Positions 35,538 to 45,166 are shown, numbered from the stretch's first letter. The stretch is 64,000 nt of DNA from Ameyamaea chiangmaiensis (GCF_025995235.1 NZ_BAPT01000007.1:62001-126000), one strand, 5' to 3'. Numbers and translations are program-made. Notes: a model not told the origin generated them from the sequence alone.

Positions 35538-36869
35538 TCAGCGCGGGACAAAACCGTCCGCGCGTAGCACCACGCCCGCGAGGTACAGGCTGCCGCAGAT
35601 CACGACACGCGAGGGCGCGGCCTGCGAGCGGACAAGACGCTCAATCGCCGCCTTCACCGTGGGGCCGGCCTGCGCCACGCCCGCGGACGCGTCGATCACG
35701 GCATCGACCGGCAGCGCGAGGTGCTGGTCGGGTTCGGCCACGGCGTGGACGGTGGTGGCATGGGGCAGTAGCGGCGCGATGAATCCGGCCGCATCCTTGG
35801 TCTGCTTCATGCCGATCAGCAGATGGAGGGGCCGGTCGTCCCAACCGGCCAGAACGGCCGACAGAGCCTGTCCCGCGCCCGGATTGTGACCCCCATCCAG
35901 CCACAACTCCCAGCCCGGCGGCAGCAGGGAGGCAAGCGTGCCGGTCAGGCGCTGCAGGCGCGCCGGCCAATGGGCCGACGCGATCCCGGCATAGGCATCA
36001 TCCGGCAGGGCCAGCCCGCTGGCGCGCAGTGCCGCGATCGCCAGACCCGCGTTTTCCATCTGATGGGGACCAGACAATGCCGGGGCCGGCAGGTCCAACG
36101 TGCCGCGCGCGTCGCTGTATCGAACGCCCGCGCCGCGCGCCTCGATGCTCCAGTCCTGCCCCTGGACGAAAATGGCCGAGCCCGCGTCCTCTGCCACGGC
36201 GGACAGTACGGTGCGGGCAGCGCGGTCCTGTGCCACGGTCACGACCGGCACGCCCGGTTTGATGATGCCCGCCTTTTCTCCGGCGATGGCCACCAGATCC
36301 GGTCCCAGAAAGGCCTCGTGATCCAGCGAGATTCGGCTGATGGCGCAGGCGGCGGGGCGGGGCAGCACGTTGGTGGCGTCGAAACGGCCGCCGAGACCGA
36401 CCTCCAGCACGACCAGATCGGCCGGGTTGCGTGCGAACAGGACGAAGCCGGCGGCGGTCAGGACCTCGAACACCGTGATCGGCGCATCGCCATTCACCCG
36501 TTCGACCTCTTCGAGGACCGCGAGCAGATCGTCCTCGCGCACCAGCGTTCCGGCGACGCGAAACCGCTCGGTCACGTCGACCAGATGGGGCGAGGTCATG
36601 ACGTGCACGCGCAGGCCCGCGGCTTCGGCGATGGCGCGCAGGTTGGCGCAGGTGCTGCCCTTGCCGTTGGTACCGGCGACGTGGATCACCGGTGGCAGGG
36701 CGAGATGCGGATTGCCCAGCGCGCCCAGAAGGCGCTCCAGCCGCCCGAGCGACAGGTCGATCAGCGCCGGATAGAGTCGGTTGAGCCGTTCCAGCACCGC
36801 GCCGGTACGCCCGGTGAATTCCGCGCCCAGCGGGGGCGAGCCGGCAGCCGGTATGTCGCTGGCGGCCAT
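35538..36869 (-). CDS. folC: Bifunctional folylpolyglutamate/dihydrofolate synthase FolC
   Basis: A 443-residue Mur-ligase-fold enzyme with the ATP-binding HVAGTNGKGSTCANLRAIAE, DVTERFRV, EVGLGGRFDATNVL and the C-terminal WLDGGHNPGAG. It makes dihydrofolate from dihydropteroate and adds glutamates to folates. It follows accD by only 4 bases in the usual alphaproteobacterial trpB-trpA-accD-folC string. Confidence 0.96.
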   Translation of the reverse strand: MAASDIPAAGSPPLGAEFTGRTGAVLERLNRLYPALIDLSLGRLERLLGALGNPHLALPPVIHVAGTNGKGSTCANLRAIAEAAGLRVHVMTSPHLVDVTERFRVAGTLVREDDLLAVLEEVERVNGDAPITVFEVLTAAGFVLFARNPADLVVLEVGLGGRFDATNVLPRPAACAISRISLDHEAFLGPDLVAIAGEKAGIIKPGVPVVTVAQDRAARTVLSAVAEDAGSAIFVQGQDWSIEARGAGVRYSDARGTLDLPAPALSGPHQMENAGLAIAALRASGLALPDDAYAGIASAHWPARLQRLTGTLASLLPPGWELWLDGGHNPGAGQALSAVLAGWDDRPLHLLIGMKQTKDAAGFIAPLLPHATTVHAVAEPDQHLALPVDAVIDASAGVAQAGPTVKAAIERLVRSQAAPSRVVICGSLYLAGVVLRADGFVPR

Positions 36870-36873
36870 GGCG

Positions 36874-37743
36874 TCAGGCGGCCTGAGCGACGGGAAGGTT
36901 GCGCACGTTCAGCAGCCCGATCAGGCGCCCCAGGACCTCGGGCAACTCGCCGCGGCTGGCGATCAGGTCGATCATGCCGTGATCCAGCAGATATTCCGAA
37001 CGCTGGAACCCTTCGGGCAGCGTCTCGCGCACGGTGTCCTGAATGACGCGCGGGCCGGCAAAGCCGATCAAGGCATCGGGCTCGGCGATCTGTACGTCGC
37101 CCAGCATGGCGAACGACGCCGTGACGCCGCCGGTCGTCGGATTGGTCAGCACGACGATGTAGGGCACCCCGGCCTCGCGCAGCATCTGCACGCCGATCGT
37201 GGTGCGGGGCATCTGCATCAGGCTGACCATACCTTCCTGCATGCGTGCGCCGCCCGACGCCGTGAAGACGATCAGCGGTGCCTTTTGCAGGACGGCAAGG
37301 CGCGCGGCCGTCAGAAAGGCCTCGCCCAGAGCAGCCCCCATGGTACCGGCCATGAATTCGAACGCCATCACCGCGACCACGGCATCGTGACCGCCGATCT
37401 TGCCGTGGGCGACCGCCATAGATTCGTCGAGATGGGTCTTCGCGCGCGCGTCCTTCAGGCGGTCGGTGTAGCGCTTCTGGTCACGAAACCCCAGCGGATC
37501 GACCGGCACCTTGGGCAGTTCGATGCGGGTAAAGGCACCGTCGTCGAACGTCCAGGCCAGACGTTCGCCGACCAGGGCGCGCATGTGATGGCCGCAATGC
37601 GGGCACACCTTGCGCGTGCGCTCGAGATCCTTGTTGAGCACCATCTGGCCGCAGCCCGCGCAATTGGACCACAGATTGTCCGGCACTTCCCGCTTCAGCA
37701 GGCCGCGCAGCTTGGGACGGACATATTCGGTCATCCAGCTCAT
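36874..37743 (-). CDS. accD: Acetyl-CoA carboxylase carboxyltransferase subunit beta
   Basis: A 289-residue carboxyltransferase beta subunit. The N-terminal zinc ribbon is SNCAGCGQMV and KVCPHCGHHMRA. The crotonase-like core has GSMGVVLGEKL-type substitutes: VFTASGGARMQEGMVSLMQM and LTNPTTGGVTASFAMLGDV, and the ARIGFAGPRVI-equivalent ALIGFAGPRVIQDTVRETLPEGFQ. With AccA it transfers CO2 from carboxybiotin to acetyl-CoA for fatty acid synthesis. Confidence 0.97.
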   Translation of the reverse strand: MSWMTEYVRPKLRGLLKREVPDNLWSNCAGCGQMVLNKDLERTRKVCPHCGHHMRALVGERLAWTFDDGAFTRIELPKVPVDPLGFRDQKRYTDRLKDARAKTHLDESMAVAHGKIGGHDAVVAVMAFEFMAGTMGAALGEAFLTAARLAVLQKAPLIVFTASGGARMQEGMVSLMQMPRTTIGVQMLREAGVPYIVVLTNPTTGGVTASFAMLGDVQIAEPDALIGFAGPRVIQDTVRETLPEGFQRSEYLLDHGMIDLIASRGELPEVLGRLIGLLNVRNLPVAQAA

Positions 37744-37801
37744 GGGTGTGTTTCCTTGTGCGAGGAGCGGGGTGCGGATGGGGCGCGGCAGCCGCCGGGC
37801 G

Positions 37802-38620
37802 TTATCGCGCCTTCCTTACTCCATCGGCGATCGAACGCAACTGTTCGAGCACGGCGGGCACCGTGCGCGCGGTCGCGGCCCCTTCGTCCAGCGTGGCTTC
37901 CAGCGTCGCGATCAGGGCCGAGGCGACGACGGCCGCATCGGCCGCGCGCACGGCGGTCGCCGCCTGATCGGGTGTGCGGATGCCGAACCCGATGGCCACC
38001 GGCAGGTCGCTGACCGCGCGCAGGCGGGGCAGGGCGGCGGCCAGTTCGGCCTCGCTGGCCGTGCGGGTGCCGGTCACGCCGGTGATGCTGACGTAATAGA
38101 TGAAGCCCGAGGCACCATCGAGCACGCGCGGCAGGCGGTCATCCGTGGTGGTCGGCGCCACGAGACGGATGATGTCCAGTCCAGCATCGCGCGCCGGGGC
38201 GTCGATCAGGTCGGATTCCTCGGGTGGCAAATCGACGATGATCAGCCCGTCGACCCCCGCGCGCGCGGCGTCGACACAGAACCGTGCGGGCCCGTAGCTG
38301 TCGATCGGGTTGCAATAGCCCATCAGGATGATCGGCGTATCGTCGTCGTCCCTGCGGAAGGTGGCGACCATATCCAGCACCCGGGCCATGGTGGACCCGC
38401 CCTTCAGGCCGCGCACGGCGGCGGCCTGGATGGTCGGGCCGTCGGCACTGGGGTCGGAGAACGGCACGCCGATCTCGATCAGGTCCGCGCCGGCGCCGGG
38501 CATGCCGCGCAACAGCGACAGCGAGGTGTCATAGTCCGGATCGCAGGCCTGCAGATATGGGATGAGCGCGCCGCGCCCTTCGGCCTTCAGGGTGGCGAAG
38601 CGTCGGGCGATGCGGCTCAC
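37802..38620 (-). CDS. trpA: Tryptophan synthase alpha chain
   Basis: A 272-residue TIM-barrel enzyme with the catalytic region LIEIGVPFSDPSADGPTIQ (Glu and Asp of the active site) and the glycine-phosphate loop YVSITGVTGTR. It cleaves indole-3-glycerol phosphate and channels indole to TrpB. Its ATG overlaps the trpB stop by 4 bases, so translation is coupled. Confidence 0.97.
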   Translation of the reverse strand: MSRIARRFATLKAEGRGALIPYLQACDPDYDTSLSLLRGMPGAGADLIEIGVPFSDPSADGPTIQAAAVRGLKGGSTMARVLDMVATFRRDDDDTPIILMGYCNPIDSYGPARFCVDAARAGVDGLIIVDLPPEESDLIDAPARDAGLDIIRLVAPTTTDDRLPRVLDGASGFIYYVSITGVTGTRTASEAELAAALPRLRAVSDLPVAIGFGIRTPDQAATAVRAADAAVVASALIATLEATLDEGAATARTVPAVLEQLRSIADGVRKAR

Positions 38621-39846
38621 AGGCTCACTCCGAGATGGCTGGCGACGGCGAAGATGTCCTTGTCGCCGCGTCCCGAGAGACAGGCGACGAGGATCTGGTC
38701 CGGCTGCATGGCGGGGGCGATCTTCATGATGTGCGCGATGGCATGCGCGCTTTCCAGCGCCGGAATGATGCCTTCGGTGCGGGTGCAGGCCTGAAACGCG
38801 TCCAGTGCCTCGTCATCGGTGGCGCCGACATATTCGGCACGCCCGATATCGCTCAGCCAGGAATGTTCCGGCCCGACGCCGGGATAATCCAGACCCGCGC
38901 TGATCGAGTGCGCCTCGGTGACCTGCCCTTCGCTGTCCTGCAGAAGATAGGTGCGGTTGCCGTGCAGGACGCCCGGACGGCCGCGCTCGATCGAGGCCGC
39001 CGTCTTGCCGGAATCAAGCCCGTGCCCCGCGGCCTCGACCCCGATCAGCCGCACGTCGGCATCGTCGAGAAAGGGGTGGAAGATGCCCATGGCGTTCGAG
39101 CCGCCGCCGATCGCCGCGACCACGGCATCGGGCAGGCGCCCTTCGACCTCGAGGATCTGGGCGCGCGTCTCGGTGCCGATCACGGACTGGAAATCGCGCA
39201 CCATGCGGGGATAAGGGTGCGGACCAGCGACCGTGCCGACCAGGAAATAGGTGTCGTGCACGTTGGCGACCCAGTCGCGCATGGCCTCGTTCATGGCGTC
39301 CTTGAGCGTGCCGGCGCCCGCCGTGACCGGCACGACCTCCGCTCCCAGCAGGCGCATGCGGAACACGTTGGGCTTCTGGCGCTCGACGTCGGTCGCGCCC
39401 ATGTAGATGACGCATTGCAGACCGAACAGCGCGCAGACCGTGGCGGTCGCGACGCCGTGCTGGCCCGCGCCGGTCTCCGCGACAATGCGCGTGCGGCCCA
39501 TCCGTCGGGCCAGCAGGATCTGCCCCATGACGTTGTTGAGCTTGTGCGAACCCGTGTGGTTGAGTTCCTCGCGCTTGAGATAAATCTTCGCGCCACCGAG
39601 TTCCGCGCTCAGGCGCCGGGCGTGCCACAGGGGGCTGGGGCGCCCGACATAGTCACGCAGGTAGTAATCGAGTTCGGCGCGAAACGACGCATCGGCGCGC
39701 GCGGCGTCGTAGGCCTGTTCGAGTTCGAGGACCAGCGGCATCAGGGTTTCGGCGACGAAACGGCCGCCATGGATGCCGAAACGGCCGCGTTCATCCGGGC
39801 CTTGGCGCAGACTGTTAGGGCGGCCAACGGGAGACTGGGTCGTCAT
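38617..39846 (-). CDS. trpB: Tryptophan synthase beta chain
   Basis: A 409-residue PLP enzyme with the Schiff-base lysine in LNHTGSHKLNNVMGQ and the phosphate-binding IGGGSNAMG. The catalytic ETGAGQHGVATATV loop is intact. It joins indole and serine to make tryptophan. The start at 39846 is chosen because it begins the conserved N terminus. The trpF gene often found upstream in Alphaproteobacteria is not present; corA is divergent instead. Confidence 0.97.
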   Translation of the reverse strand: MTTQSPVGRPNSLRQGPDERGRFGIHGGRFVAETLMPLVLELEQAYDAARADASFRAELDYYLRDYVGRPSPLWHARRLSAELGGAKIYLKREELNHTGSHKLNNVMGQILLARRMGRTRIVAETGAGQHGVATATVCALFGLQCVIYMGATDVERQKPNVFRMRLLGAEVVPVTAGAGTLKDAMNEAMRDWVANVHDTYFLVGTVAGPHPYPRMVRDFQSVIGTETRAQILEVEGRLPDAVVAAIGGGSNAMGIFHPFLDDADVRLIGVEAAGHGLDSGKTAASIERGRPGVLHGNRTYLLQDSEGQVTEAHSISAGLDYPGVGPEHSWLSDIGRAEYVGATDDEALDAFQACTRTEGIIPALESAHAIAHIMKIAPAMQPDQILVACLSGRGDKDIFAVASHLGVSL

Positions 39847-40017
39847 GGCGGTGTTCACCTCGGGGCAGGAGCGTCGAGCGCAAGGCACTTCGCATATCAG
39901 ACCGTCGGCGTAGGCGTCCATGCCCCCGCGTTTGGTGCCCGGGCCCCCTTGCCCGAACCGGCGGCGTGCGGGACAGTCGCGACGCGATCCGTCACGGACC
40001 GGGAGAACTCCGCGCGT

Positions 40018-40986
40018 ATGTTAGTCGCCCACCGATCAGGAGCCGCGGCGCGGGACGTCAGGACCGCGACCGACGCGGCCGACGCGACCTGGCTGGACCT
40101 TTACAATCCGACCGAGGACGAGATCGCGCTGGCGGCGCAGATCACCGGCCTGACCATTCCGCGCCGCGACGACCTGGACGAGATCGAGAGTTCGTCGCGC
40201 CTGTTCATGAAGGACGACAGCGTCTACCTCTCCACGCCACTGGTGCGTCGCCGGGAGGACGACTTCACCGTCACGCCGGTGGGCTTCGTGCTGGCGCCCC
40301 ATATCCTTGTGACGGTGCGGTTCGCGGATTATTCGTCCTTCGCCACGGCGGCGGCGCGTCTGGCCGAGGGGAAGGAGCGAATCTCGGGGGACGAGGTCGC
40401 GGTCCTGCTGCTGGAGGCGGTGGTCGACCGGCTGGCCGATATTCTCGAACATATGGGCACGACGCTCGACTCCCTGTCGCGGGACGTGTTCGGGGTGCCC
40501 GCGCCCCAGCGCGCCAACGCGGCCAATCGGCTGCGGCGCCTGCTGCGGCGTGTCGGTCGGTCGGGCGATCTGGCGTCGGCACTGCGCGACAGTCTGCTGG
40601 GGCTGGAGCGCATCTCCATCTATATCAGCGAGAACAAGAAACACGACCTGTCGCCCAAGCTTATGGCGCGGCTGAAGACCATCGGGCGCGATATCGCCTC
40701 CCTGAACGACTTCGTCGCGCAGACCATGAACAAGGTGCAGTTTCTGCTGGATGCGACGCTGGGTTTCATCAGCATCGACCAGAATGACGGGATGAAGCTG
40801 CTGACCGTCGTCAGTTTCGTGGGCGTCGCCCCGACGCTGATCGCCGGGATTTACGGCATGAACTTCAAGGTCATGCCCGAACTCAACTGGCACTATGGCT
40901 ATGCCTATGCGCTGGGCCTGATCACGGTGTCAGCCGTCCTGCCGATGATCTGGTTCTGGCGCCGGGGGTGGTTCGGCGCCACCTAG
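40018..40986 (+). CDS. corA: Magnesium/cobalt transporter CorA
   Basis: A 322-residue CorA-family protein: a large cytoplasmic N-terminal domain with LEHMGTTLDSLSRDVFG and long helices (RISIYISENKKHDLSPKL), then two C-terminal membrane segments separated by the signature IYGMNFKVMPEL. It forms a pentameric channel for Mg2+. The ATG at 40018 has GGGAGA upstream. It is divergent from trpB and lies 269 bases before rho. Confidence 0.95.
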   Translation: MLVAHRSGAAARDVRTATDAADATWLDLYNPTEDEIALAAQITGLTIPRRDDLDEIESSSRLFMKDDSVYLSTPLVRRREDDFTVTPVGFVLAPHILVTVRFADYSSFATAAARLAEGKERISGDEVAVLLLEAVVDRLADILEHMGTTLDSLSRDVFGVPAPQRANAANRLRRLLRRVGRSGDLASALRDSLLGLERISIYISENKKHDLSPKLMARLKTIGRDIASLNDFVAQTMNKVQFLLDATLGFISIDQNDGMKLLTVVSFVGVAPTLIAGIYGMNFKVMPELNWHYGYAYALGLITVSAVLPMIWFWRRGWFGAT

Positions 40987-41051
40987 GGCAGCCCGACCGA
41001 GCCAGAGTTCCGTGTACGTGCTTCAGGGCCCGTCCCCGCGCGCTGTCATGC

Positions 41052-41080
41052 TTGACGGTGCGCGCGCGGGAGGCTAACGT
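41052..41080 (+). promoter_or_regulatory. Probable sigma-70 promoter of rho
   Basis: TTGACG (41052-41057), a 17-base spacer and TAACGT (41075-41080). Transcription from here would give a 5' leader of about 170 bases before the rho start, which suits the leader-based autoregulation known for rho in other bacteria. Confidence 0.6.
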
Positions 41081-41255
41081 TTTCCCTGAACTGGCGGCGC
41101 TCCGTCGCCCGTCTCTCCCTCCGTATGGAACCGCGCCTGCCTTCGCGGCGTCCCCTGGGCTGTTACGGCCCATGCGCCACCCTGTGTCGTACATAACGCA
41201 CGACACCGCAGGTCCCGGTTTCTTCTCCCGATCTATGCCATCCAAGGCGCTCTCC

Positions 41256-42551
41256 ATGCATCTTGCCGAACTCAAGGCCAAAACTCCTTCCGACCTGCTC
41301 GCGTATGCCGAGAGCCTGCAGATCGAGAACGCATCGTCACTGCGCAAGCAGGACATGATGTTCGCGATCCTGAAGACCCTGGCGGACAACGATCAGGCGA
41401 TTCACGGCGAAGGCACGCTCGAAATCCTGTCCGACGGTTTCGGCTTCCTGCGCTCGCCTGAGGCGAATTACCTGCCCGGGCCCGACGATATCTACGTCTC
41501 GCCGGTACAGGTGCGCCGCTTTGGCCTGCGCACCGGCGATACGGTCGAAGGCCAGATCCGCGCCCCGCGCGACGGCGAGCGTTATTTCGCGCTGCTCAAG
41601 GTCAACACGATCAATTTCGAGCCGCCGGAATCCGTCCGTCACCGCATCAACTTCGACAACCTGACCCCGCTCTATCCCGAGCGGCGCCTCAAGATGGAAA
41701 TCGAGTCCGATGCCGTCGGGGGGGCCGCGCCCGCCAAGGGCGGCAAGAAGGAGCAGAAGGACTTCACCCCGCGGGTGATCGATCTTGTCTCGCCGATCGG
41801 TATGGGCCAGCGCGCGCTGATCGTAGCCCCCCCCCGCACCGGCAAGACGGTGATGCTGCAGAGCATCGCGTCGTCCATCTCGGCCAATCACCCCGAAGTG
41901 TTCCTGATCGTGCTGCTGATCGACGAACGCCCCGAGGAAGTGACCGACATGGCGCGCTCGGTACGGGGCGAGGTCGTGTCGTCGACCTTCGACGAACCGG
42001 CCACGCGTCACGTTCAGGTCACCGAGATGGTGCTGGAAAAGGCCAAGCGTCTGGTCGAGCACAAGCGCGATGTGGTCATCCTTCTGGACTCGATCACACG
42101 TCTGGCGCGCGCGTACAACACGGTCGTGCCGTCGTCGGGCAAGGTGCTGACCGGCGGTGTGGACGCTAACGCCCTGCAGCGCCCCAAGCGCTTCTTCGGC
42201 GCGGCGCGTAACATCGAGGAAGGCGGCTCGCTGACCATCATCGCCACCGCGCTGATCGATACCGGATCGCGCATGGACGAGGTGATCTTCGAAGAGTTCA
42301 AGGGCACCGGCAACTCGGAACTGATCCTCGACCGCAAGCTGGCCGACAAGCGCACGTTCCCGGCGATCGACATCACCAAGAGCGGCACCCGCAAGGAAGA
42401 ACTGCTGGTCGATCGCGCGTCGCTGACCAAGATGTGGGTCCTGCGCCGTATCCTGGCCCCGATGGGCACGATGGATGCGATGGACTTCCTGCTCGACAAG
42501 CTGAAATACAGCAAGACGAACCAGGATTTCTTCGACGCGATGAACACCTGA
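41256..42551 (+). CDS. rho: Transcription termination factor Rho
   Basis: A 431-residue hexameric RNA helicase. The N-terminal cold-shock RNA-binding domain contains LEILSDGFGFLRSPEANYLPGPDDIYV. The ATPase core has Walker A APPRTGKT, LLIDERPEEVTDM and the R and Q loops within ALIDTGSRMDEVIFEEFKGTGN. The start at 41256 gives the normal N terminus; an ATG at 41235 would add seven residues. An upstream promoter and a downstream hairpin define a monocistronic unit. Confidence 0.97.
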   Translation: MHLAELKAKTPSDLLAYAESLQIENASSLRKQDMMFAILKTLADNDQAIHGEGTLEILSDGFGFLRSPEANYLPGPDDIYVSPVQVRRFGLRTGDTVEGQIRAPRDGERYFALLKVNTINFEPPESVRHRINFDNLTPLYPERRLKMEIESDAVGGAAPAKGGKKEQKDFTPRVIDLVSPIGMGQRALIVAPPRTGKTVMLQSIASSISANHPEVFLIVLLIDERPEEVTDMARSVRGEVVSSTFDEPATRHVQVTEMVLEKAKRLVEHKRDVVILLDSITRLARAYNTVVPSSGKVLTGGVDANALQRPKRFFGAARNIEEGGSLTIIATALIDTGSRMDEVIFEEFKGTGNSELILDRKLADKRTFPAIDITKSGTRKEELLVDRASLTKMWVLRRILAPMGTMDAMDFLLDKLKYSKTNQDFFDAMNT

Positions 42552-42567
42552 ACGGTGTTCGCCGAAC

Positions 42568-42590
42568 GCGGGTGGCGTGCTGCCACCCGC
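42568..42590 (+). terminator. Hairpin after rho
   Basis: A 9-bp stem GCGGGTGGC/GCCACCCGC with a 5-base loop, beginning 17 bases past the rho stop. No U-tract follows, so it may act as an RNA 3'-end stabiliser or a rho-type terminator site. Confidence 0.6.
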
Positions 42591-42905
42591 GACCTGCCTG
42601 ATCGACGATCACTTGGGCGGGATTATGGGAATGATTAAAAAATATTCTCATGCGTATTTTTTGTGCATATCCCGGCAGAAAAACGGCCATGTCCCAGGTT
42701 TCTGCCCGAAACACGAGCATGAAATGTCGCCGCCTCATAGGCGCCCTTTTATTTCTATAGAGATTCTGATTACTGATCGATCTTTATAGTAATTGTCGAC
42801 AGAGCATGCATTTTTCGCTGATCTGCGACCTGATTATTTTCTGTTGCTGGCGCGTTCGTGGTGTGGTTTTAGACGCGCCACCTTATCACCAACAGGAAAC
42901 TAATA
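42591..42905. other. AT-rich intergenic region with leader hairpin, no confident gene
   Basis: About 315 bases noticeably richer in A and T than the surroundings, with runs such as GATTAAAAAATATTC and TTTTATTTCTATAG. Two inverted repeats are visible: CGGCAGAAA with TTTCTGCC around a 17-base loop near 42674-42708, and TGGCGCGT (42848-42855) pairing with ACGCGCCA (42873-42880) just before the small gene at 42906. The second is probably in that gene's 5' leader. A short open frame at 42628-42789 has no supporting evidence. Confidence 0.5.
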
Positions 42906-43037
42906 ATGTCTATTCAGTCTCTGAGCGATTTCGTTGCCTTCTCCGTTCAGGCCGCTTCGCTTGCCCCCGTTCTCGCGTTTCTGCCGGCTGTTGCCGTTCT
43001 GGTTCTGGCGACCGCGCTGACCGACCGCACGGCCTGA
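42906..43037 (+). CDS. Small hydrophobic peptide, 43 aa
   Basis: A short ORF with AGGAAA seven bases before the ATG. The product starts MSIQSLSDFVAFSVQAASLA and has a hydrophobic run (APVLAFLPAVAVLVLATAL) before a polar TDRTA tail, so it is probably a one-TM membrane peptide. A leader hairpin precedes it. It does not match any family recognised here. Confidence 0.55.
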   Translation: MSIQSLSDFVAFSVQAASLAPVLAFLPAVAVLVLATALTDRTA

Positions 43038-43137
43038 TTGATCCGCACAGCTTAAAACGACACCTTGGCGACGCTACGATAACTGGTTGTTAACCAATCC
43101 TGGATGAGAGTGCTCCCGTCACAAAGGGAGTGCGGCA

Positions 43138-43398
43138 ATGCGGGTGATCGAAGCGGCGCGTCTGGTATCCACCGGACAGATATCGCCCGATATCCTGTGG
43201 CAGATGACGACGGTGCCCGAACGGGTCACCATCGCCCTGCTTCTCGGGCGCCCCGACTACCTTCCTTCACGGGCTACCACACCGACCCAGGCATGGGATG
43301 CGATCGACGCCCGTCATCGCGATCTTCTGCTGAGGCGCGCTCCCGCGCGTATCCGCCAGAGACTGCCCGGTTATGTGCCCCAGACTCTGCCCGCCTGA
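43138..43398 (+). CDS. Hypothetical small basic protein, 86 aa
   Basis: A soluble 86-residue protein with a good ribosome site (AAAGGGAG) before its ATG. It is rich in Arg and Leu: ARLVSTGQISPDILWQM at the N terminus and HRDLLLRRAPARIRQRLPGY near the end. The region VPERVTIALLLGRPDYLPSRA may form helices. It lies between the small membrane peptide and the convergent D-aminopeptidase gene. No function is apparent. Confidence 0.6.
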   Translation: MRVIEAARLVSTGQISPDILWQMTTVPERVTIALLLGRPDYLPSRATTPTQAWDAIDARHRDLLLRRAPARIRQRLPGYVPQTLPA

Positions 43399-43422
43399 CG
43401 GCACCGCCCTGTGGACTGCGCG

Positions 43423-44985
43423 TCAGTCGCCGTGACGGTCGTATGAGAGGCCGCGCGCCAGCCAGCACCCGATCTGCAGGCCCGATACTCTCCCGTCGTC
43501 CGAACGTCGTATGCGGATCGTCCAGTCGCCAGGTGCCGGAGCGTCCATGCTGCGCTGACAGGGCATCGTCCAGACATCGTCGCCCAGCGGATAAAGCGGC
43601 TGCATCGGCCCGGTGCCGAGAAACCCGCTGGCAGCAGCGTAGAAACCCCCGCCCGTCGCCACAATGGTCAGGCCGCTGTCCAGCTCGGCACAGGCATACA
43701 CGCCCGCGATGTCGGGCCGTGCTGCGCCGGCCACGCGCGACGCCTCCGCACGATAGTTCTCGCCCGGACGCTCCAATGCGATACACCCGTCATGCCGGTG
43801 CAGGGTCATGGTGTCGGATGCGGCGCTGTCGGCGGGCCCGGGTGCCAGCCGCTCCGGCCCCGTGCCATACCGCGCGATCAGCTGGCCATCGCACTCCAGA
43901 CTCACCCGCAGCGCAAGCCCCGCGTGGCCGTCCAGATAGACGCCATTCCAGGCCGGATCGGCCACGTGGGTCGGCCGCGGGGTTGATGCACCAAGCGCCG
44001 CCGCCAGCAGGCCCGACGCCGCACCGTAAGCCGATGCCTCGTGGTTGAGCAGAACGACGACCGACAGGCGGGCATCGGCCGCATGGAAACGCTGGGCGCG
44101 AAAGCCGCGCAGGGCACCTCCATGCCCGGTCACCGGGATGCCTGCGATCGTGCCGTGCGCCAGCCCGTAGCCATACCGTGCCGGTGTACCGTCGCTGAAG
44201 GTCGGCGGGGCCGCGATGCGGCGATACAGGCTGTCAGGATCGTCGCGGGTGGCGTCGATAAAGGCCTCCCACGCCAGCATATCGTCGAGGCTTCCCGACA
44301 GACCGGCATCACCCGTCCAGAAAATCCGGTTCTCTGCCGGGAAGAAACCGACATCGATCGACCCTTCGTAGCCGGTGACACCCCCGGCGGGATAGGCCGT
44401 GTCGGGCGTGAATACCATCGAGCCCATCCCGGCGCGCCCGAACACATGGGCGCGGTACAGTTCGTCGAGGGACCGGCCGGTCTCTGTCTCCAGCAGGTCC
44501 GACAGCACACGGAAATTGCCGTTGGAATAGGAATAGCTGGTCCCGGGCGCGAAATGGGTGCGCCGCATGCGCGCAAACGCGGCCGCGGCGTCCGATCGGC
44601 GAAACGGCGCGTCGGGCGTCGCGCCGTGCAGCACGGTCAACGCCCAGTAATCCCGCAGGCCGGACTGGTTGTGGCACATCTGCGCAATGGTCGGCAGCGG
44701 CCCCTCCAGAGAGGGGAAGAACGAACCGACGCGCCCATCGAAGCGGGTCGTATCGCCCAGCGCCGACAACAGCGTGGCGCAGGTAAACTGTTTGCTGATG
44801 GAGCAGATGGGCAGCGGCGTCCCGGCCGTCATGGGCTGATGGCGGCCCAGATCGGCGAACCCCCAGGCATGGCGCGCCACCACGCGCCCTTCATGCACGA
44901 TACCGGCAACGCCCCCAGGCCCACGATAACGGTCGGGCAGACTGTCGAGAAACGCGGTCGCGCGGACGGGATCGAACGAAGGCAA
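43423..44985 (-). CDS. dap: D-aminopeptidase (penicillin-recognising, DAP type)
   Basis: A 520-residue serine hydrolase of the class C beta-lactamase/DAP family (S12), the same length as the Ochrobactrum anthropi enzyme. It has S62-I-S-K65 (SxxK), YSYSNGNF (YxN, near residue 153), NNQSGLRDYWAL-like HNQSGLRDYWAL and the TGHGGALRG region where the third motif's histidine lies. Two C-terminal beta-barrel domains complete it, ending with VGCWLARG-type IGCWLARG. It releases N-terminal D-amino acids such as D-Ala. No signal peptide is visible. Conservation is strong throughout. Confidence 0.93.
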   Translation of the reverse strand: MPSFDPVRATAFLDSLPDRYRGPGGVAGIVHEGRVVARHAWGFADLGRHQPMTAGTPLPICSISKQFTCATLLSALGDTTRFDGRVGSFFPSLEGPLPTIAQMCHNQSGLRDYWALTVLHGATPDAPFRRSDAAAAFARMRRTHFAPGTSYSYSNGNFRVLSDLLETETGRSLDELYRAHVFGRAGMGSMVFTPDTAYPAGGVTGYEGSIDVGFFPAENRIFWTGDAGLSGSLDDMLAWEAFIDATRDDPDSLYRRIAAPPTFSDGTPARYGYGLAHGTIAGIPVTGHGGALRGFRAQRFHAADARLSVVVLLNHEASAYGAASGLLAAALGASTPRPTHVADPAWNGVYLDGHAGLALRVSLECDGQLIARYGTGPERLAPGPADSAASDTMTLHRHDGCIALERPGENYRAEASRVAGAARPDIAGVYACAELDSGLTIVATGGGFYAAASGFLGTGPMQPLYPLGDDVWTMPCQRSMDAPAPGDWTIRIRRSDDGRVSGLQIGCWLARGLSYDRHGD

Positions 44986-45166
44986 GGCGGCTCTCCGGCG
45001 TCTGGATCGGATAATGGGCCGGCGACTAAACCATCATTTCGCGCGCGGTTGAAGTCGTGCGCGGTCGACGCGACGCGGGCGCCCCCGTTCCGGGTGGGCG
45101 CCGCGATTGACACGGGTCGTCTCCGCACGGCACCACACAAGCCATGATGTACACATCGCCCCGGCC

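Noticed and set aside
38635..39960. Long upstream extension of corA through trpB
   Set aside because: Antisense to trpB; the real corA start with a ribosome site is at 40018.
42628..42789. AT-rich open frame after rho
   Set aside because: No ribosome site at proper distance and no recognisable features; kept only as part of the AT-rich region.
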